Positions 19,668-28,528 of a stretch of 64,000 nucleotides of DNA are shown one piece after another. The notes beneath the pieces were generated by a model, which ran no database searches, was not told where the DNA came from, and saw nothing but the letters and a program-made list of their open reading frames with translations. This DNA is from Pantoea sp. RIT-PI-b. Lineage in GTDB: Bacteria > Pseudomonadota > Gammaproteobacteria > Enterobacterales > Enterobacteriaceae. The position numbers and the translations under genes are program-made. Numbering within the stretch: the first letter of the stretch is position 1; every line of letters begins with the position of its first letter. The stretch is from NCBI RefSeq assembly GCF_001187905.1, contig NZ_LGIS01000022.1, positions 20,290-84,289 on the forward strand, given 5' to 3'.

Positions 19668-20492
19668 ATGCAGTTCTCAAAAATGCACGGTCTCGGCAAC
19701 GACTTTATGGTTGTGGATGCTGTGACACAAAACGTCTTTTTTTCGCCGGAACTGATTCGCCGCCTGGCGGACAGAAATCTGGGGATCGGTTTTGATCAGT
19801 TGCTGATCGTCGAACCGCCTTACGATCCGGATCTCGATTTCCACTACCGCATTTTCAACGCAGATGGCAGCGAAGTCGCACAGTGCGGCAATGGTGCGCG
19901 CTGTTTCGCACGTTTCGTGCGCCTGAAAGGATTGACCAACAAAAACGACATTCGCGTCAGTACCCAAACTGGCCGCATGGTGCTCAGCGTCACCAATGAT
20001 GAGCTGGTGCGTGTCAATATGGGCCAGCCCAACTTCGAACCGCAAAGCGTACCGCTGCGGGCCAATAAAGCCGAGAACCTTTATTTGCAGCGCGTTGCCG
20101 AGCAAACCGTAATGTTTGGCGCAGTCTCGATGGGCAATCCCCATTGTGTAATTCAGGTGGAAAGCGTGAAAACCGCGCCGGTTGAAACGCTGGGTCCAGA
20201 ACTGGAAAGCCACGAGCGCTTCCCGGAGCGCGTAAATGTCGGTTTTATGGAAGTGGTTAATCGTGAGCATATCCGCCTGCGCGTGTACGAACGTGGCGCG
20301 GGTGAAACGCAGGCTTGCGGTAGCGGCGCGTGTGCGGCGGTTGCCTGCGGCGTTCAGCAGGGCATTTTGGCGGAGAATGTGCGCGTCGATCTTCCCGGCG
20401 GAACGCTGCATATCGCCTGGAAAGGGGAAGGGCAGCCGCTGTTTATGACCGGTCCAGCCACACACGTCTACGATGGGTTTATTCATCTATGA
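19668..20492 (+). CDS. dapF: Diaminopimelate epimerase
   Basis: Converts LL- to meso-diaminopimelate for lysine and peptidoglycan synthesis by a PLP-independent two-cysteine mechanism. I choose the ATG reading [13 protein letters not shown], with GGAG eight bases upstream. This gives 274 aa, the E. coli length. An in-frame ATG 24 bases upstream (MSNPAEQK) is an alternative. The catalytic cysteines are seen at Cys73 (QCGNGARC) and about Cys217 (QACGSGAC). The stop overlaps the yigA start (ATGA). The order dapF-yigA-xerC-yigB-uvrD is the same as in E. coli. Confidence 0.96.
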   Translation: MQFSKMHGLGNDFMVVDAVTQNVFFSPELIRRLADRNLGIGFDQLLIVEPPYDPDLDFHYRIFNADGSEVAQCGNGARCFARFVRLKGLTNKNDIRVSTQTGRMVLSVTNDELVRVNMGQPNFEPQSVPLRANKAENLYLQRVAEQTVMFGAVSMGNPHCVIQVESVKTAPVETLGPELESHERFPERVNVGFMEVVNREHIRLRVYERGAGETQACGSGACAAVACGVQQGILAENVRVDLPGGTLHIAWKGEGQPLFMTGPATHVYDGFIHL

Positions 20493-21193
20493 AAAATGTC
20501 GAAGAGCAAACCGCAAGTGAGGTTTTGCTGGACGATCAATCGGTAAGCGCATTTCTGCGTCAAAATCCCGATTTCTTTATTCGCAACGCGCGCCAGGTCG
20601 AACAGATGATGGTGCCGCATCCGGTACGCGGCAGCGTTTCGCTGGTGGAGTGGCATATGGCGCGTCAGCGCAACCACATCCAGCAGCTGGAAGAGGAGAT
20701 CACGCTGCTGATGGAGCAGGCCACCGCTAATCATCAGCTGTTTGATCGCCTTCTGGCGTTGCAAGGCCATCTCGCCGCCGCTGACAGCCTGCAGGAGATG
20801 CTGACGCGTCTGCATCGCTGGGCGCGCGAACTCGGTTTGGCAGGTGCGCATGTGCGCCTGTTCAACGATAAATGGCACATCGGCGCACCCTCTGATTTCA
20901 CCCAACTCGGCTTGTCTCGTCAGGCATTCGAACCGCTGCGTATTCAGCGCTTTGGCGATGAGCATCACTATCTTGGCAGTCTGAATGGCCCGGAATTGTT
21001 GCTGTTGTTACCGCAGGCTAAAGCGATTGGCTCGGTGGCGATGTCGTTGATGGGCGAGCGCGGCGAGCTGGGCATATTGATGTTCACCAGCCGCGATAAT
21101 CAGCATTATCAGGCGGGCATGGGCACGCTGCTGCTGCAGCATCTGGCGCAAATGTTGCCGGATCTGCTGTCACGCTGGGTAGAGCGCGCATGA
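20489..21193 (+). CDS. yigA: YigA, DUF484 family protein
   Basis: A 234-aa cytoplasmic protein of the DUF484 family, which has a GAF-like fold. Its function is unknown. The start overlaps the dapF stop, which fixes it: [19 protein letters not shown]. The N-terminal half has the conserved [15 protein letters not shown] segment and a short coiled coil ([19 protein letters not shown], about residues 60-80). The C-terminal half has alternating strands typical of GAF domains ([23 protein letters not shown]). Its stop overlaps the xerC start by 4 bases. The constant pairing of DUF484 with xerC in gamma-proteobacteria suggests a link to that pathway, but this is inference. Confidence 0.93.
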   Translation: MKNVEEQTASEVLLDDQSVSAFLRQNPDFFIRNARQVEQMMVPHPVRGSVSLVEWHMARQRNHIQQLEEEITLLMEQATANHQLFDRLLALQGHLAAADSLQEMLTRLHRWARELGLAGAHVRLFNDKWHIGAPSDFTQLGLSRQAFEPLRIQRFGDEHHYLGSLNGPELLLLLPQAKAIGSVAMSLMGERGELGILMFTSRDNQHYQAGMGTLLLQHLAQMLPDLLSRWVERA

Positions 21194-22098
21194 GTAGCGT
21201 CAGTCCGCTGCTGCCTGCTGTGGATGACTTTCTGCGATATCTGAAGGTTGAACGCCAGCTCAGCCCGCTGACGCAAAAGAATTACCAACGGCAATTGCAG
21301 GCGATTATGGCAATGGCCGATGAGATGAAACTGGCGAGTTGGGCGCAGCTGGAGCCGGCGCAGGTGCGCACACTGGCAGCGCGCAGCCGTCGCGGCGGTT
21401 TGGGCGCCAGCAGTCTGGCATTGCGCATGTCGGCGCTGCGCAGTTTTCTTGACTGGCAAGTCCATCAGGGCATGCTGAGCGCCAATCCCGCCAAAGGGAT
21501 TTCCACGCCGCGCAATGCGCGCCACCTGCCGAAAAACATGGATGTCGACGAAGTTAACCAACTGCTGGAGATCGACCTTAACGATCCGCTGGCGGTGCGC
21601 GACCGTGCGATGCTGGAAACCATGTACGGTGGCGGATTGCGTCTCTCCGAGCTGGTCAATATGGATTGCCGCCATATAGATTTGGAAGCGGGCGAAGTGC
21701 GGGTGCTGGGTAAAGGCAGCAAAGAGCGCCGCGTACCGATTGGCGGCACGGCGGTGACGTGGATTCAGCACTGGTTACCGCTGCGCGATAGCTTCGCGCC
21801 GCAGGACGATGCGGTGTTTGTCTCCAGCCGCGGCAGCCGGATTTCAACGCGCAATGTGCAGAAGCGCTTTGCCGAATGGGGCATTAAGCAGGGCGTTGCC
21901 AGCCATATTCATCCGCATAAACTGCGCCACTCTTTTGCCACGCATTTGCTGGAATCGAGCGGCGATCTGCGCGCGGTGCAGGAACTGCTCGGCCACGCTA
22001 ACCTGGCGACCACGCAAATCTACACCCATCTGGATTTCCAGCATCTGGCGACGGTTTATGATGCGGCCCATCCGCGTGCCAAACGAGGAAAGTCTTAA
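21190..22098 (+). CDS. xerC: Tyrosine recombinase XerC
   Basis: With XerD, resolves chromosome dimers at dif (and ColE1-type multimers at cer) under FtsK control. The 302 aa have an N-terminal SAM-like core-binding domain (about residues 8-95) and a C-terminal catalytic domain. All catalytic residues are visible: Arg151 (GGGLRLSEL), Lys175 (GKGSKERR), His243 and Arg246 ([13 protein letters not shown]), His269 (LLGHANL) and nucleophile Tyr278 (TTQIYTHLD). Both start and stop overlap neighbouring genes, so it is part of a coupled dapF-yigA-xerC-yigB unit. The last base pair is shared with the yigB start. Confidence 0.97.
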   Translation: MSSVSPLLPAVDDFLRYLKVERQLSPLTQKNYQRQLQAIMAMADEMKLASWAQLEPAQVRTLAARSRRGGLGASSLALRMSALRSFLDWQVHQGMLSANPAKGISTPRNARHLPKNMDVDEVNQLLEIDLNDPLAVRDRAMLETMYGGGLRLSELVNMDCRHIDLEAGEVRVLGKGSKERRVPIGGTAVTWIQHWLPLRDSFAPQDDAVFVSSRGSRISTRNVQKRFAEWGIKQGVASHIHPHKLRHSFATHLLESSGDLRAVQELLGHANLATTQIYTHLDFQHLATVYDAAHPRAKRGKS

Positions 22099-22814
22099 TG
22101 AAGTTTTATCGTCCGCTCGGCCCGATCAAAGCGATCACCTTTGATCTCGACGACACGCTGTATGACAACCATCCCGTCATCCGCAAAACCACTGCCGAAT
22201 CGCATGCTGCACTGCAGGCTTATCACCCGGCGCTACGTGAATTCACGCCGGCGGATTATCAGGCGTTGCGTAATGAGTTGCTGGCGCGCGAGCCGGAAAT
22301 TTATCACGACGTGTCCGAATGGCGCCGCCGCTCGGTCGAACTGGCGCTGCTCAATGTCGGCTTATCCGCAGCAGAGGCTAGCGCCGGTGCCAGCGACGTG
22401 ATGAGCGTATTCCATCAGTGGCGCAGCGAAGTCACGATGCCAGATGAGACACATCAAACGCTGACATGGCTGGGCGAGCGCGTACCGCTGGTGGCGATCA
22501 CTAACGGCAATGCCTGCCCGGAAAAGCTCGGCATCGATCACTACTTCCAGTTCGCGCTGCGAGCCGGTCCGCACGGCCGCGCCAAGCCGTGGCAGGATAT
22601 GTATCACCTTGCCGCTGAGCGTTTAAACATCGCGCCCGAGCACATTCTGCACGTTGGCGACGATCTCACCACCGATGTTGCCGGTTCGCTGCGTGCGGGC
22701 ATGCAAGCCTGCTGGATCAATCTGCGTGAAGGCAATCTGATGAAAATTGGCGATGCGCGTCTGCTGCCGCACGTGGAAATTGATCGGTTGGCATCTTTAA
22801 CCTCGCTGCTATAA
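22098..22814 (+). CDS. yigB: YigB, HAD-family FMN phosphatase
   Basis: A 238-aa haloacid-dehalogenase phosphatase. E. coli YigB dephosphorylates FMN, giving riboflavin, and other small phosphomonoesters. The HAD motifs are visible: motif [11 protein letters not shown] (residues 15-24, nucleophile Asp), motif [10 protein letters not shown], motif III Lys in [10 protein letters not shown], and motif [19 protein letters not shown]. The start overlaps xerC. The final codons and stop contain the -10 element of the uvrD promoter, so gene end and promoter overlap. Confidence 0.94.
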   Translation: MKFYRPLGPIKAITFDLDDTLYDNHPVIRKTTAESHAALQAYHPALREFTPADYQALRNELLAREPEIYHDVSEWRRRSVELALLNVGLSAAEASAGASDVMSVFHQWRSEVTMPDETHQTLTWLGERVPLVAITNGNACPEKLGIDHYFQFALRAGPHGRAKPWQDMYHLAAERLNIAPEHILHVGDDLTTDVAGSLRAGMQACWINLREGNLMKIGDARLLPHVEIDRLASLTSLL

Positions 22815-22833
22815 TAGCTGTAAATTTATCCAG
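22788..22833 (+). promoter_or_regulatory. uvrD promoter with LexA (SOS) box
   Basis: TTGGCA (22788-22793), a 16-base spacer, and a perfect TATAAT (22810-22815) form a good sigma-70 promoter at the very end of yigB. The LexA-type box CTGT-AAATTTAT-CCAG (22818-22833) sits at the expected start of transcription. E. coli uvrD has the same half-sites, CTGT-N8-CCAG, so SOS control is likely conserved. Confidence 0.82.
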
Positions 22834-22835
22834 TC

Positions 22836-22960
22836 GTATCCATCATCATTCAAGTTGGCGCTGCGTTGGCTGCACGTGCTCACCCCGGTCACTTACTTAT
22901 GTAAGCTCCCGGGGATTCAGACACTTGCCGCCTTGCGGCAAGCCGAATGATGATGGATAT
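22836..22960. repeat. 125-bp palindromic intergenic repeat in the uvrD leader
   Basis: A perfect 15-bp terminal inverted repeat (TATCCATCATCATTC at 22837-22851 and its complement at 22945-22959) encloses further nested pairing. The inner part includes CCCCGG...CCGGGG flanking CTTAC-TTAT-GTAAG. The whole would fold into one long hairpin. It resembles the class of enterobacterial palindromic repeats (ERIC/YPAL-like), which contain no gene. It lies between the uvrD promoter/LexA box and the uvrD start codon, so it is transcribed as part of the uvrD leader. A shorter related core is seen at about 32560-32620. Confidence 0.85.
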
Positions 22961-22986
22961 GTATCTCAATTCTTAAAACGGTGCTT

Positions 22987-25149
22987 ATGGACGTTTCTGA
23001 ACTGCTTGACGGCTTGAATGACAAACAGCGCGAGGCGGTCGCCGCACCGCGTAGCAATCTGCTGGTGCTGGCCGGAGCAGGCAGTGGCAAAACCCGCGTG
23101 CTGGTGCATCGTATCGCCTGGCTATTGTCGGTAGAGAACTGCTCGCCCTATTCGATTATGGCGGTGACCTTTACCAACAAAGCAGCGGCGGAGATGCGCC
23201 ACCGTATCGATCAGCTGATCGGCACCAGCCAGGGCGGCATGTGGATTGGTACCTTCCACGGCCTGGCGCACCGTTTACTGCGCGCGCATCACCTTGATGC
23301 CGGTCTGCCGCAGGATTTCCAGATTCTCGATAGCGACGATCAGCTACGTCTGCTCAAACGCCTGATCAAAGCGATGAACCTTGATGAGAAACAGTGGCCT
23401 GCGCGTCAGGGCATGTGGTACATCAACGGCAAAAAAGATGAAGGCCTGCGTCCCAAACATATCGAAAGCTACGGCAATCCGGTGGAGCAAACCTGGCTGC
23501 GCATCTATCAGGCGTATCAGGAAGCCTGCGATCGTGCCGGATTAGTCGATTTCGCCGAGCTGCTGCTGCGCGCCCATGAACTATGGCTCAATAAGCCGCA
23601 TATCCTGAACCATTACCGCGAGCGTTTCAGCAACGTGCTGGTGGATGAATTCCAGGATACCAACAACATTCAGTACGCGTGGATTCGTATGCTGGCAGGC
23701 GATACGGGCCGCGTGATCATTGTCGGCGATGACGATCAGTCGATTTACGGCTGGCGCGGTGCGCAGGTGGAGAACATCCAGCGCTTCCTGCAGGACTTCC
23801 CAGGCGCAGAAACCATTCGTCTGGAGCAGAACTATCGCTCGACCAACAACATTCTGAAAGCCGCTAACACGCTGATCGCCAACAACAATGGCCGCCTCGG
23901 CAAAGAGCTGTGGACCGACGGTAGCGACGGCGAAAAGATTTCGCTCTACTGCGCGTTCAATGAGCTGGACGAAGCGCGCTTTGTGGTGAATCGCATCAAA
24001 AGCTGGCATGAGAACGGCAACGCGCTGCAGGATTGCGCCATTCTCTACCGCAGCAACGCCCAATCACGCGTGCTGGAAGAGGCGCTGCTGCAAGGCAGCA
24101 TGCCGTATCGTATTTATGGCGGCATGCGCTTCTTCGAGCGTCAGGAGATCAAAGATGCGCTGGCCTATCTGCGTTTGATGGCCAATCGCAATGATGATGC
24201 GGCGTTCGAGCGAGTCGTGAATACGCCGGTGCGCGGCGTGGGCGATCGCACGCTAGACGTGGTACGTCAGACCGCGCGCGAACAGCAACTGACAATGTGG
24301 CAGGCAACGCGCGAGCTATTACAGAATAAAGCCTTGGCCGGACGCGCCGCATCGGCACTGCAACGCTTCTGCGAACTGGTGGATTCACTGGCCACAGAAA
24401 CCGCCGAAATGCCGCTGCATGTGCAAACCGATCGCGTGATTAAAGACTCCGGTTTATGGATCATGTATGAGCAGGAGAAGGGCGAGAAAGGCCAGGCGCG
24501 TATCGAAAACCTTGAGGAACTGGTAACGGCAACGCGCCAGTTCAGCTATCAGGATGAAGACGAAGATCTCATGCCGCTGCAGGCCTTCCTGTCACATGCG
24601 GCGTTGGAAGCGGGCGAAGGCCAGGCCGACAAGTGGCAGGATGCGGTGCAATTGATGACCATGCACTCGGCAAAAGGGTTGGAGTTTAGTCAGGTATTTA
24701 TCGTTGGCATGGAAGAGGGCATGTTCCCAAGCCAGATGTCGCTGGATGAAGGCGGGCGTCTGGAAGAGGAGCGCCGTCTGGCCTACGTTGGCGTGACGCG
24801 CGCGATGGTCAAACTGACGCTGACCTACGCCGAAACTCGCCGCCTTTATGGTAAGGAAGTGTATCACCGCCCCTCACGCTTCATCGGCGAGCTGCCGGAA
24901 GAGTGTGTGGAAGAGGTCCGTTTGCGCGCCAGCGTCAGTCGTCCGGTGAGTCATCAGCGCATGGGCACGCCGATCGCGCAAAATGACAGTGGCTTCACGC
25001 TCGGTCAGCGTGTGCGACATGCCAAGTTCGGCGAAGGCACCATTATCAACCTGGAAGGCAGCGGTGAACACAGCCGTCTGCAGGTAGCGTTTCAGGGGCA
25101 GGGAATCAAGTGGCTGGTGGCGGCTTACGCCCGTCTGGAAACGGTGTAG
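22987..25149 (+). CDS. uvrD: DNA helicase II
   Basis: A superfamily 1 3'-5' DNA helicase used in nucleotide excision repair, methyl-directed mismatch repair and removal of RecA filaments. I start at the ATG reading MDVSELLDGLNDKQREAV, which gives 720 aa, the E. coli length. A GTG two codons upstream is in frame. Motif I is LAGAGSGKT (Lys35) and motif Ia is TFTNKAAAEM. The Walker B box reads LVDEFQDTN, followed by GDDDQSIYGWRGA (motif III), the QNYRST (motif IV) region, MTMHSAKGLEF and VGVTRA (motif VI). The C-terminal Tudor-like domain GQRVRHAKFGEGTI, which contacts RNA polymerase, is present. Expression is likely SOS-induced. Confidence 0.97.
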   Translation: MDVSELLDGLNDKQREAVAAPRSNLLVLAGAGSGKTRVLVHRIAWLLSVENCSPYSIMAVTFTNKAAAEMRHRIDQLIGTSQGGMWIGTFHGLAHRLLRAHHLDAGLPQDFQILDSDDQLRLLKRLIKAMNLDEKQWPARQGMWYINGKKDEGLRPKHIESYGNPVEQTWLRIYQAYQEACDRAGLVDFAELLLRAHELWLNKPHILNHYRERFSNVLVDEFQDTNNIQYAWIRMLAGDTGRVIIVGDDDQSIYGWRGAQVENIQRFLQDFPGAETIRLEQNYRSTNNILKAANTLIANNNGRLGKELWTDGSDGEKISLYCAFNELDEARFVVNRIKSWHENGNALQDCAILYRSNAQSRVLEEALLQGSMPYRIYGGMRFFERQEIKDALAYLRLMANRNDDAAFERVVNTPVRGVGDRTLDVVRQTAREQQLTMWQATRELLQNKALAGRAASALQRFCELVDSLATETAEMPLHVQTDRVIKDSGLWIMYEQEKGEKGQARIENLEELVTATRQFSYQDEDEDLMPLQAFLSHAALEAGEGQADKWQDAVQLMTMHSAKGLEFSQVFIVGMEEGMFPSQMSLDEGGRLEEERRLAYVGVTRAMVKLTLTYAETRRLYGKEVYHRPSRFIGELPEECVEEVRLRASVSRPVSHQRMGTPIAQNDSGFTLGQRVRHAKFGEGTIINLEGSGEHSRLQVAFQGQGIKWLVAAYARLETV

Positions 25150-25163
25150 CGCGGTTGCGCTAC
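25146..25163 (+). terminator. Hairpin at the uvrD stop (possible terminator)
   Basis: GTAGCGC-GGTT-GCGCTAC, a 7-bp stem that includes the uvrD stop codon. A T-rich stretch starts only about ten bases after the stem, so it is a weak intrinsic terminator at best. A 3'-end stabilising hairpin is the alternative. Confidence 0.45.
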
Positions 25164-25164
25164 C

Positions 25165-25193
25165 TTGACGACTTTTTCGTCTCAGCGTAACAT
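25165..25193 (+). promoter_or_regulatory. corA promoter
   Basis: TTGACG (25165-25170), 17 bases, TAACAT (25188-25193). Transcription would begin near 25200, giving a leader of about 260 bases before corA. No Mg-responsive PhoP box is seen. Confidence 0.6.
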
Positions 25194-25219
25194 GCGCGCA
25201 CTATTATCATGAGAGGACA

Positions 25220-25300
25220 ATGCCTTGGACGCGCCCAGTCGATGCTGGCTCAATCACCTGTTTAACAGGAACTCCTAAGGTTACCTCTTTTAGCTGGTAG
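25220..25300 (+). CDS. corL: CorL-like leader peptide of corA
   Basis: A 26-codon frame starting about 20 bases into the predicted corA leader, with a strong GAGAGGA ribosome-binding site seven bases before the ATG. The peptide reads MPWTRPVDAGSITCLTGT followed by PKVTSFSW. In Salmonella, translation of the short corL frame in the corA leader decides whether Rho terminates transcription before corA. The position, spacing and strong Shine-Dalgarno site here fit that role. The name rests on context rather than a checked alignment. The 160 bases between this frame and corA hold no other gene. Confidence 0.62.
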   Translation: MPWTRPVDAGSITCLTGTPKVTSFSW

Positions 25301-25429
25301 CCATAGCGGTTATCAGCGACCTCCCTTTTTACTCTCGTCGCATGAGTTAGCACTGATTTACCCTTGAAGCGAAAGTTTCCGTGTTCAGGCTTCGCCGTGC
25401 CCGCTATAAAAAAGTGGTTCACCGCCTTG

Positions 25430-25452
25430 TCCCATTCCAAAAAAATGGGGAG
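25430..25452 (+). promoter_or_regulatory. Hairpin covering the corA ribosome-binding site
   Basis: CCCATT (25431-25436) can pair with AATGGG (25444-25449). The 3' arm runs into GGGGAG, the probable ribosome-binding site of corA about ten bases before its ATG. Folding would hide the site. A regulatory role in the corA leader is inference. Confidence 0.4.
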
Positions 25453-25460
25453 TTATTGCT

Positions 25461-26414
25461 ATGCTGAGCGCATTTAAACTCGATCGTAATCGTCTGACGC
25501 GCATCGAGCTGGAAGAAGATAACGACAAACTCAACACCTCGGTGTGGGTCGATCTGATCGAACCCGACGACAGCGAACGCGATCGCGTGCAGTGTGAACT
25601 CGGCCAGAGCCTGGCGACGCGTCCGGAACTGGAAGACATCGAAGCCTCGGCGCGCTTCTTCGAAGACGAAGACGGCCTGCACATTCACTCCTTCTTCTTC
25701 TTTGAAGATGCCGAAGATCATGCCGGCAACTCCACCGTGGCATTTACCATTCGCGAAGATCGCCTGTACACGCTGCGTGAACGTGAACTGCCGGCGTTCC
25801 GCCTCTATCGCATGCGTGCGCGCAACCAGACGCTGACCGATGGTAACGCCTATGAACTGCTGCTCGATCTGTTCGAAACCAAAATCGAACAGCTGGCGGA
25901 TGAGATCGAGAACATCTATAGCGCGCTGGAGAAACTCAGCCGCGTGATCATGGAAGGCCAGCAGGGCGAAGAGTACGACCAGGCGCTGTCGCGTTTGGCG
26001 GAGCTGGAAGATATCGGCTGGAAGGTGCGTTTGTGTCTGATGGATACGCAACGTGCGCTCAACTTCCTGGTGCGCAAGGCACGTCTGCCGAGCAATCAGC
26101 TGGAGCAGGCGCGTGAAATCCTGCGCGATATCGAATCACTGCTACCGCATAACGAATCGCTGTTCCAGAAGGTTAACTTCCTGATGCAGGCGGCGATGGG
26201 CTTCATCAACATCGAGCAGAACCGCATCATCAAGATCTTCTCGGTGGTTTCGGTGGTGTTCCTGCCGCCAACGCTGGTGGCATCAAGCTACGGTATGAAC
26301 TTCGAGTTTATGCCTGAACTGAAATGGAGCTTTGGTTATCCGGGCGCGATCAGCCTGATGATCCTCGCCGGACTGGCGCCGTACCTCTATTTCAAGCGCA
26401 AAAACTGGTTGTAA
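25461..26414 (+). CDS. corA: Magnesium/cobalt/nickel transporter CorA
   Basis: A pentameric inner-membrane channel for Mg2+ uptake. The 317 aa are one more than in E. coli. A large acidic cytoplasmic funnel domain (residues 1 to about 250; [35 protein letters not shown]) leads into two C-terminal transmembrane helices. The signature GMN motif is seen in [16 protein letters not shown], with the pore helix before it ([17 protein letters not shown]) and the basic C-terminal tail YFKRKNWL. Long leader with a corL-like peptide upstream. Not in an operon with its neighbours. Confidence 0.97.
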   Translation: MLSAFKLDRNRLTRIELEEDNDKLNTSVWVDLIEPDDSERDRVQCELGQSLATRPELEDIEASARFFEDEDGLHIHSFFFFEDAEDHAGNSTVAFTIREDRLYTLRERELPAFRLYRMRARNQTLTDGNAYELLLDLFETKIEQLADEIENIYSALEKLSRVIMEGQQGEEYDQALSRLAELEDIGWKVRLCLMDTQRALNFLVRKARLPSNQLEQAREILRDIESLLPHNESLFQKVNFLMQAAMGFINIEQNRIIKIFSVVSVVFLPPTLVASSYGMNFEFMPELKWSFGYPGAISLMILAGLAPYLYFKRKNWL

Positions 26415-26429
26415 CTTGCTGCACGCCTT

Positions 26430-26494
26430 GGTCGTCATGAATGACGACCCTACAAAACCGCTCCTGAAAACGTAGGGTCGCCATTTATGGCGAC
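26430..26494. repeat. Y-shaped inverted repeat between corA and the abrB-family gene
   Basis: Two hairpins, GGTCGTCAT/ATGACGACC (26430-26448) and GTCGCCAT/ATGGCGAC (26477-26494), flank a further complementary pair, GACCCTAC (26445-26452) and GTAGGGTC (26472-26479). The two imperfect copies face each other like a tail-to-tail repeat pair. This looks like a dispersed intergenic repeat of the REP/BIME kind. It may also act as a terminator-like structure for corA. Confidence 0.7.
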
Positions 26495-26583
26495 AGGAAA
26501 GCGCTTAGCAGTAGCCCATAAACTAGCGCTGTTCCCCATTTCTGCGTAACCTGTTGGTTCTGTTTTCTTTCTGATTCCACCTT

Positions 26584-27636
26584 ATGGCGCGCTTCTCCCT
26601 GCGACTTCAGTGGACCATTCTGCTGATTGCATCGTTAGTACTGGGGATCATTCTCCAGCTGTTCCACCTTCCTGCGGCCTTGCTGCTTGGTCCGATGATC
26701 GTCGGTACCGTTATGGGCTTGTGCGGCGCTACCGTTCGCATCGATAAACGTTTCTTTGTGCTGGCACAGGCAGTGCTTGGCTGCATGATCGGCCAAAGCT
26801 TATCGCCAGGGATTCTCACGCCGCTAATCCAGGATTGGCCGGTGGTGCTGGCGGTGCTGGTGTTGACGTTAGCGGCCAGCGGCCTGTCGGGTTTTCTGCT
26901 GGTGCGCTTCAGTAATTTGCCGGGACCCACCGGCGCGTGGGGATCGTCGCCCGGCGGCGCCTCAGCGATGGTGGCGATGGCCGGTGATTTCGGTGCGGAT
27001 GTGCGGCTGGTCGCGTTTATGCAGTATTTGCGCGTGCTGTTTGTCGCGACGGCTGCGGCGGTGGTGGCGCGCATTGGCCTCGACTCCAGCGGTGGCGCGG
27101 CGGATCTGGTGTGGTTTCCCACACTGCAAAGCAGCTTCCTGTTAACGCTGATGGTGATGTTTGCCGGTGCCTGGCTCGGGCAACGGTTACGCATTCCTTC
27201 GGGTGCATTGCTGCTACCGGCGCTGATTGGCGCGGTGCTGCACGGCACCGATGTGGCGACCTTGCAGGTGCCGGAATGGCTGCTGGCGCTGGCCTATGCG
27301 CTGATTGGCTGGAGCGTAGGATTGCGTTTTACCCGCCCGATTTTCCTGCTGGCGCTGCGTACCTTGCCACAAATGCTGGTGTCGATATTTGGCTTGATGC
27401 TGTTGTGCGGGGGATTAGCCTGGATGCTGACGCGCGTGCTGCATGTTGATCTGATGACCGCATATCTGGCAACCAGCCCGGGTGGGCTGGATACCGTCGC
27501 GATAATCGCTGCCGGCAGCCGGGTCGATATCGCTTTTGTCATGGCGCTACAGACACTGCGTCTGTTCACCATCTTGCTAACCGGCCCGGCGCTGGCGCGT
27601 TTTATTTCACGCTATGCGCACCCGCGAGCGAGCTGA
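26584..27636 (+). CDS. AbrB-family membrane protein (PF05145 type)
   Basis: A 350-aa integral membrane protein made of two similar halves, each with about five hydrophobic helices. Each half carries a proline/glycine-rich loop: PGPTGAWGSSPGGASAMVAMAGDFGADVR in the first, with the shorter ATSPGGLDTVAIIAAGSRVD in the second. This repeated LxxSPGG...D motif is the hallmark of the AbrB family. E. coli AbrB is named as a regulator of aidB, but the fold looks like a transporter and the substrate is unknown. The gene ends 30 bases inside the 3' end of rarD, which lies on the other strand. In E. coli K-12 this family is not next to corA. Confidence 0.85.
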   Translation: MARFSLRLQWTILLIASLVLGIILQLFHLPAALLLGPMIVGTVMGLCGATVRIDKRFFVLAQAVLGCMIGQSLSPGILTPLIQDWPVVLAVLVLTLAASGLSGFLLVRFSNLPGPTGAWGSSPGGASAMVAMAGDFGADVRLVAFMQYLRVLFVATAAAVVARIGLDSSGGAADLVWFPTLQSSFLLTLMVMFAGAWLGQRLRIPSGALLLPALIGAVLHGTDVATLQVPEWLLALAYALIGWSVGLRFTRPIFLLALRTLPQMLVSIFGLMLLCGGLAWMLTRVLHVDLMTAYLATSPGGLDTVAIIAAGSRVDIAFVMALQTLRLFTILLTGPALARFISRYAHPRAS

Positions 27637-28506
27637 AAACGCCACCGCATCAATAATAAACACGGCGAGTGCCAGCCAGATGAAGCCGAAGGTCACCATC
27701 TTGTCGGGTGTCAGGCTCTCGCCGTAGAAGATCACCGCCAGCAGGAACATCAGCGTCGGGCCAAGATACTGGAAGAAACCCACGGTCGATAAGCGCAGAC
27801 GCGCGCAGGCTGCCGCAAACAGCATCAGCGGAATGGTGGTAATGATTCCCGCTGCGATCAGCTTGAGATTGAGGCTCATGGCGTTAGCACTGAGATGGCT
27901 GGTGGCGCTGTCGGCGAAGCCAAACAGATAAATTGCCGCCAGCGGAAACAGCCACAGCGTCTCGATCAGCATGCCGCTCTGCGCATCCACCTGAATCTTT
28001 TTGCGTACCAAGCCGTACAAGGCAAAGCTGAATGCCAGGCCAAGACCGATAATCGGCAGCGAACCGAATTGCCACAGCTGCACCAACACGCCGGTTGTCG
28101 CCAGCAACACCGCCAGCCACTGCAAGCGACGGAAGCGCTCGCGCAGAAACAGCATGCCAAACACCACGTTAATCAGCGGGTTGATAAAGTATCCAAGACT
28201 CGCCTCCAGCATATGCTGATTGTTTACCGCCCAGATAAACAGCAGCCAGTTGCCGCCAATGGTTACAGCGGTCAGCGCCAGTAGCAGCACTTTTTTCGGC
28301 TGAGCCAGCACGCTGCGCACCTGCGTCCAGCTGCGGCTTAGGGTGATCAGCAGCAGCATAAACAGCGCTGACCAAATCACGCGATGCGTCATGATTTCGG
28401 TGGCAGGAACTTCTTTAACCAGCTTGAAGTAAGCCGGCGCGATGCCCCAAATGAAGTAAGCGCCAAGCGCATAGCCAATACCCTGGCGAGTTTGTTGCGT
28501 ATCCAT
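27607..28506 (-). CDS. rarD: RarD, EamA/DMT-family transporter
   Basis: An inner-membrane protein of the drug/metabolite transporter superfamily with about ten transmembrane helices (two EamA repeats). Its substrate is not established. I start at MDTQQTRQGIGYALGAYF, which aligns with E. coli RarD (MDAKQTRQG). An adjacent ATG (one codon up) and a frame extension of ten residues exist. The result is 299 aa. The strongly conserved GGNWLLFIWAVNN and MLEASLGYFINPL blocks are present. The start overlaps nothing, but the 3' end overlaps the abrB-family gene tail to tail by 30 bases. It follows yigI on the same strand and is likely co-transcribed. Confidence 0.93.
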   Translation of the reverse strand: MDTQQTRQGIGYALGAYFIWGIAPAYFKLVKEVPATEIMTHRVIWSALFMLLLITLSRSWTQVRSVLAQPKKVLLLALTAVTIGGNWLLFIWAVNNQHMLEASLGYFINPLINVVFGMLFLRERFRRLQWLAVLLATTGVLVQLWQFGSLPIIGLGLAFSFALYGLVRKKIQVDAQSGMLIETLWLFPLAAIYLFGFADSATSHLSANAMSLNLKLIAAGIITTIPLMLFAAACARLRLSTVGFFQYLGPTLMFLLAVIFYGESLTPDKMVTFGFIWLALAVFIIDAVAFSARSRVRIA

Positions 28507-28528
28507 CATCACATCCAAAAGGTGGCAA

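Noticed and set aside
19677..20486. 269-codon minus-strand frame covering dapF
   Set aside because: Mirrors dapF almost exactly and has no family resemblance.
20330..20488. Upstream extension of yigA inside dapF
   Set aside because: This part is in another frame of the conserved dapF C-terminus. The ATG overlapping the dapF stop fits the family.
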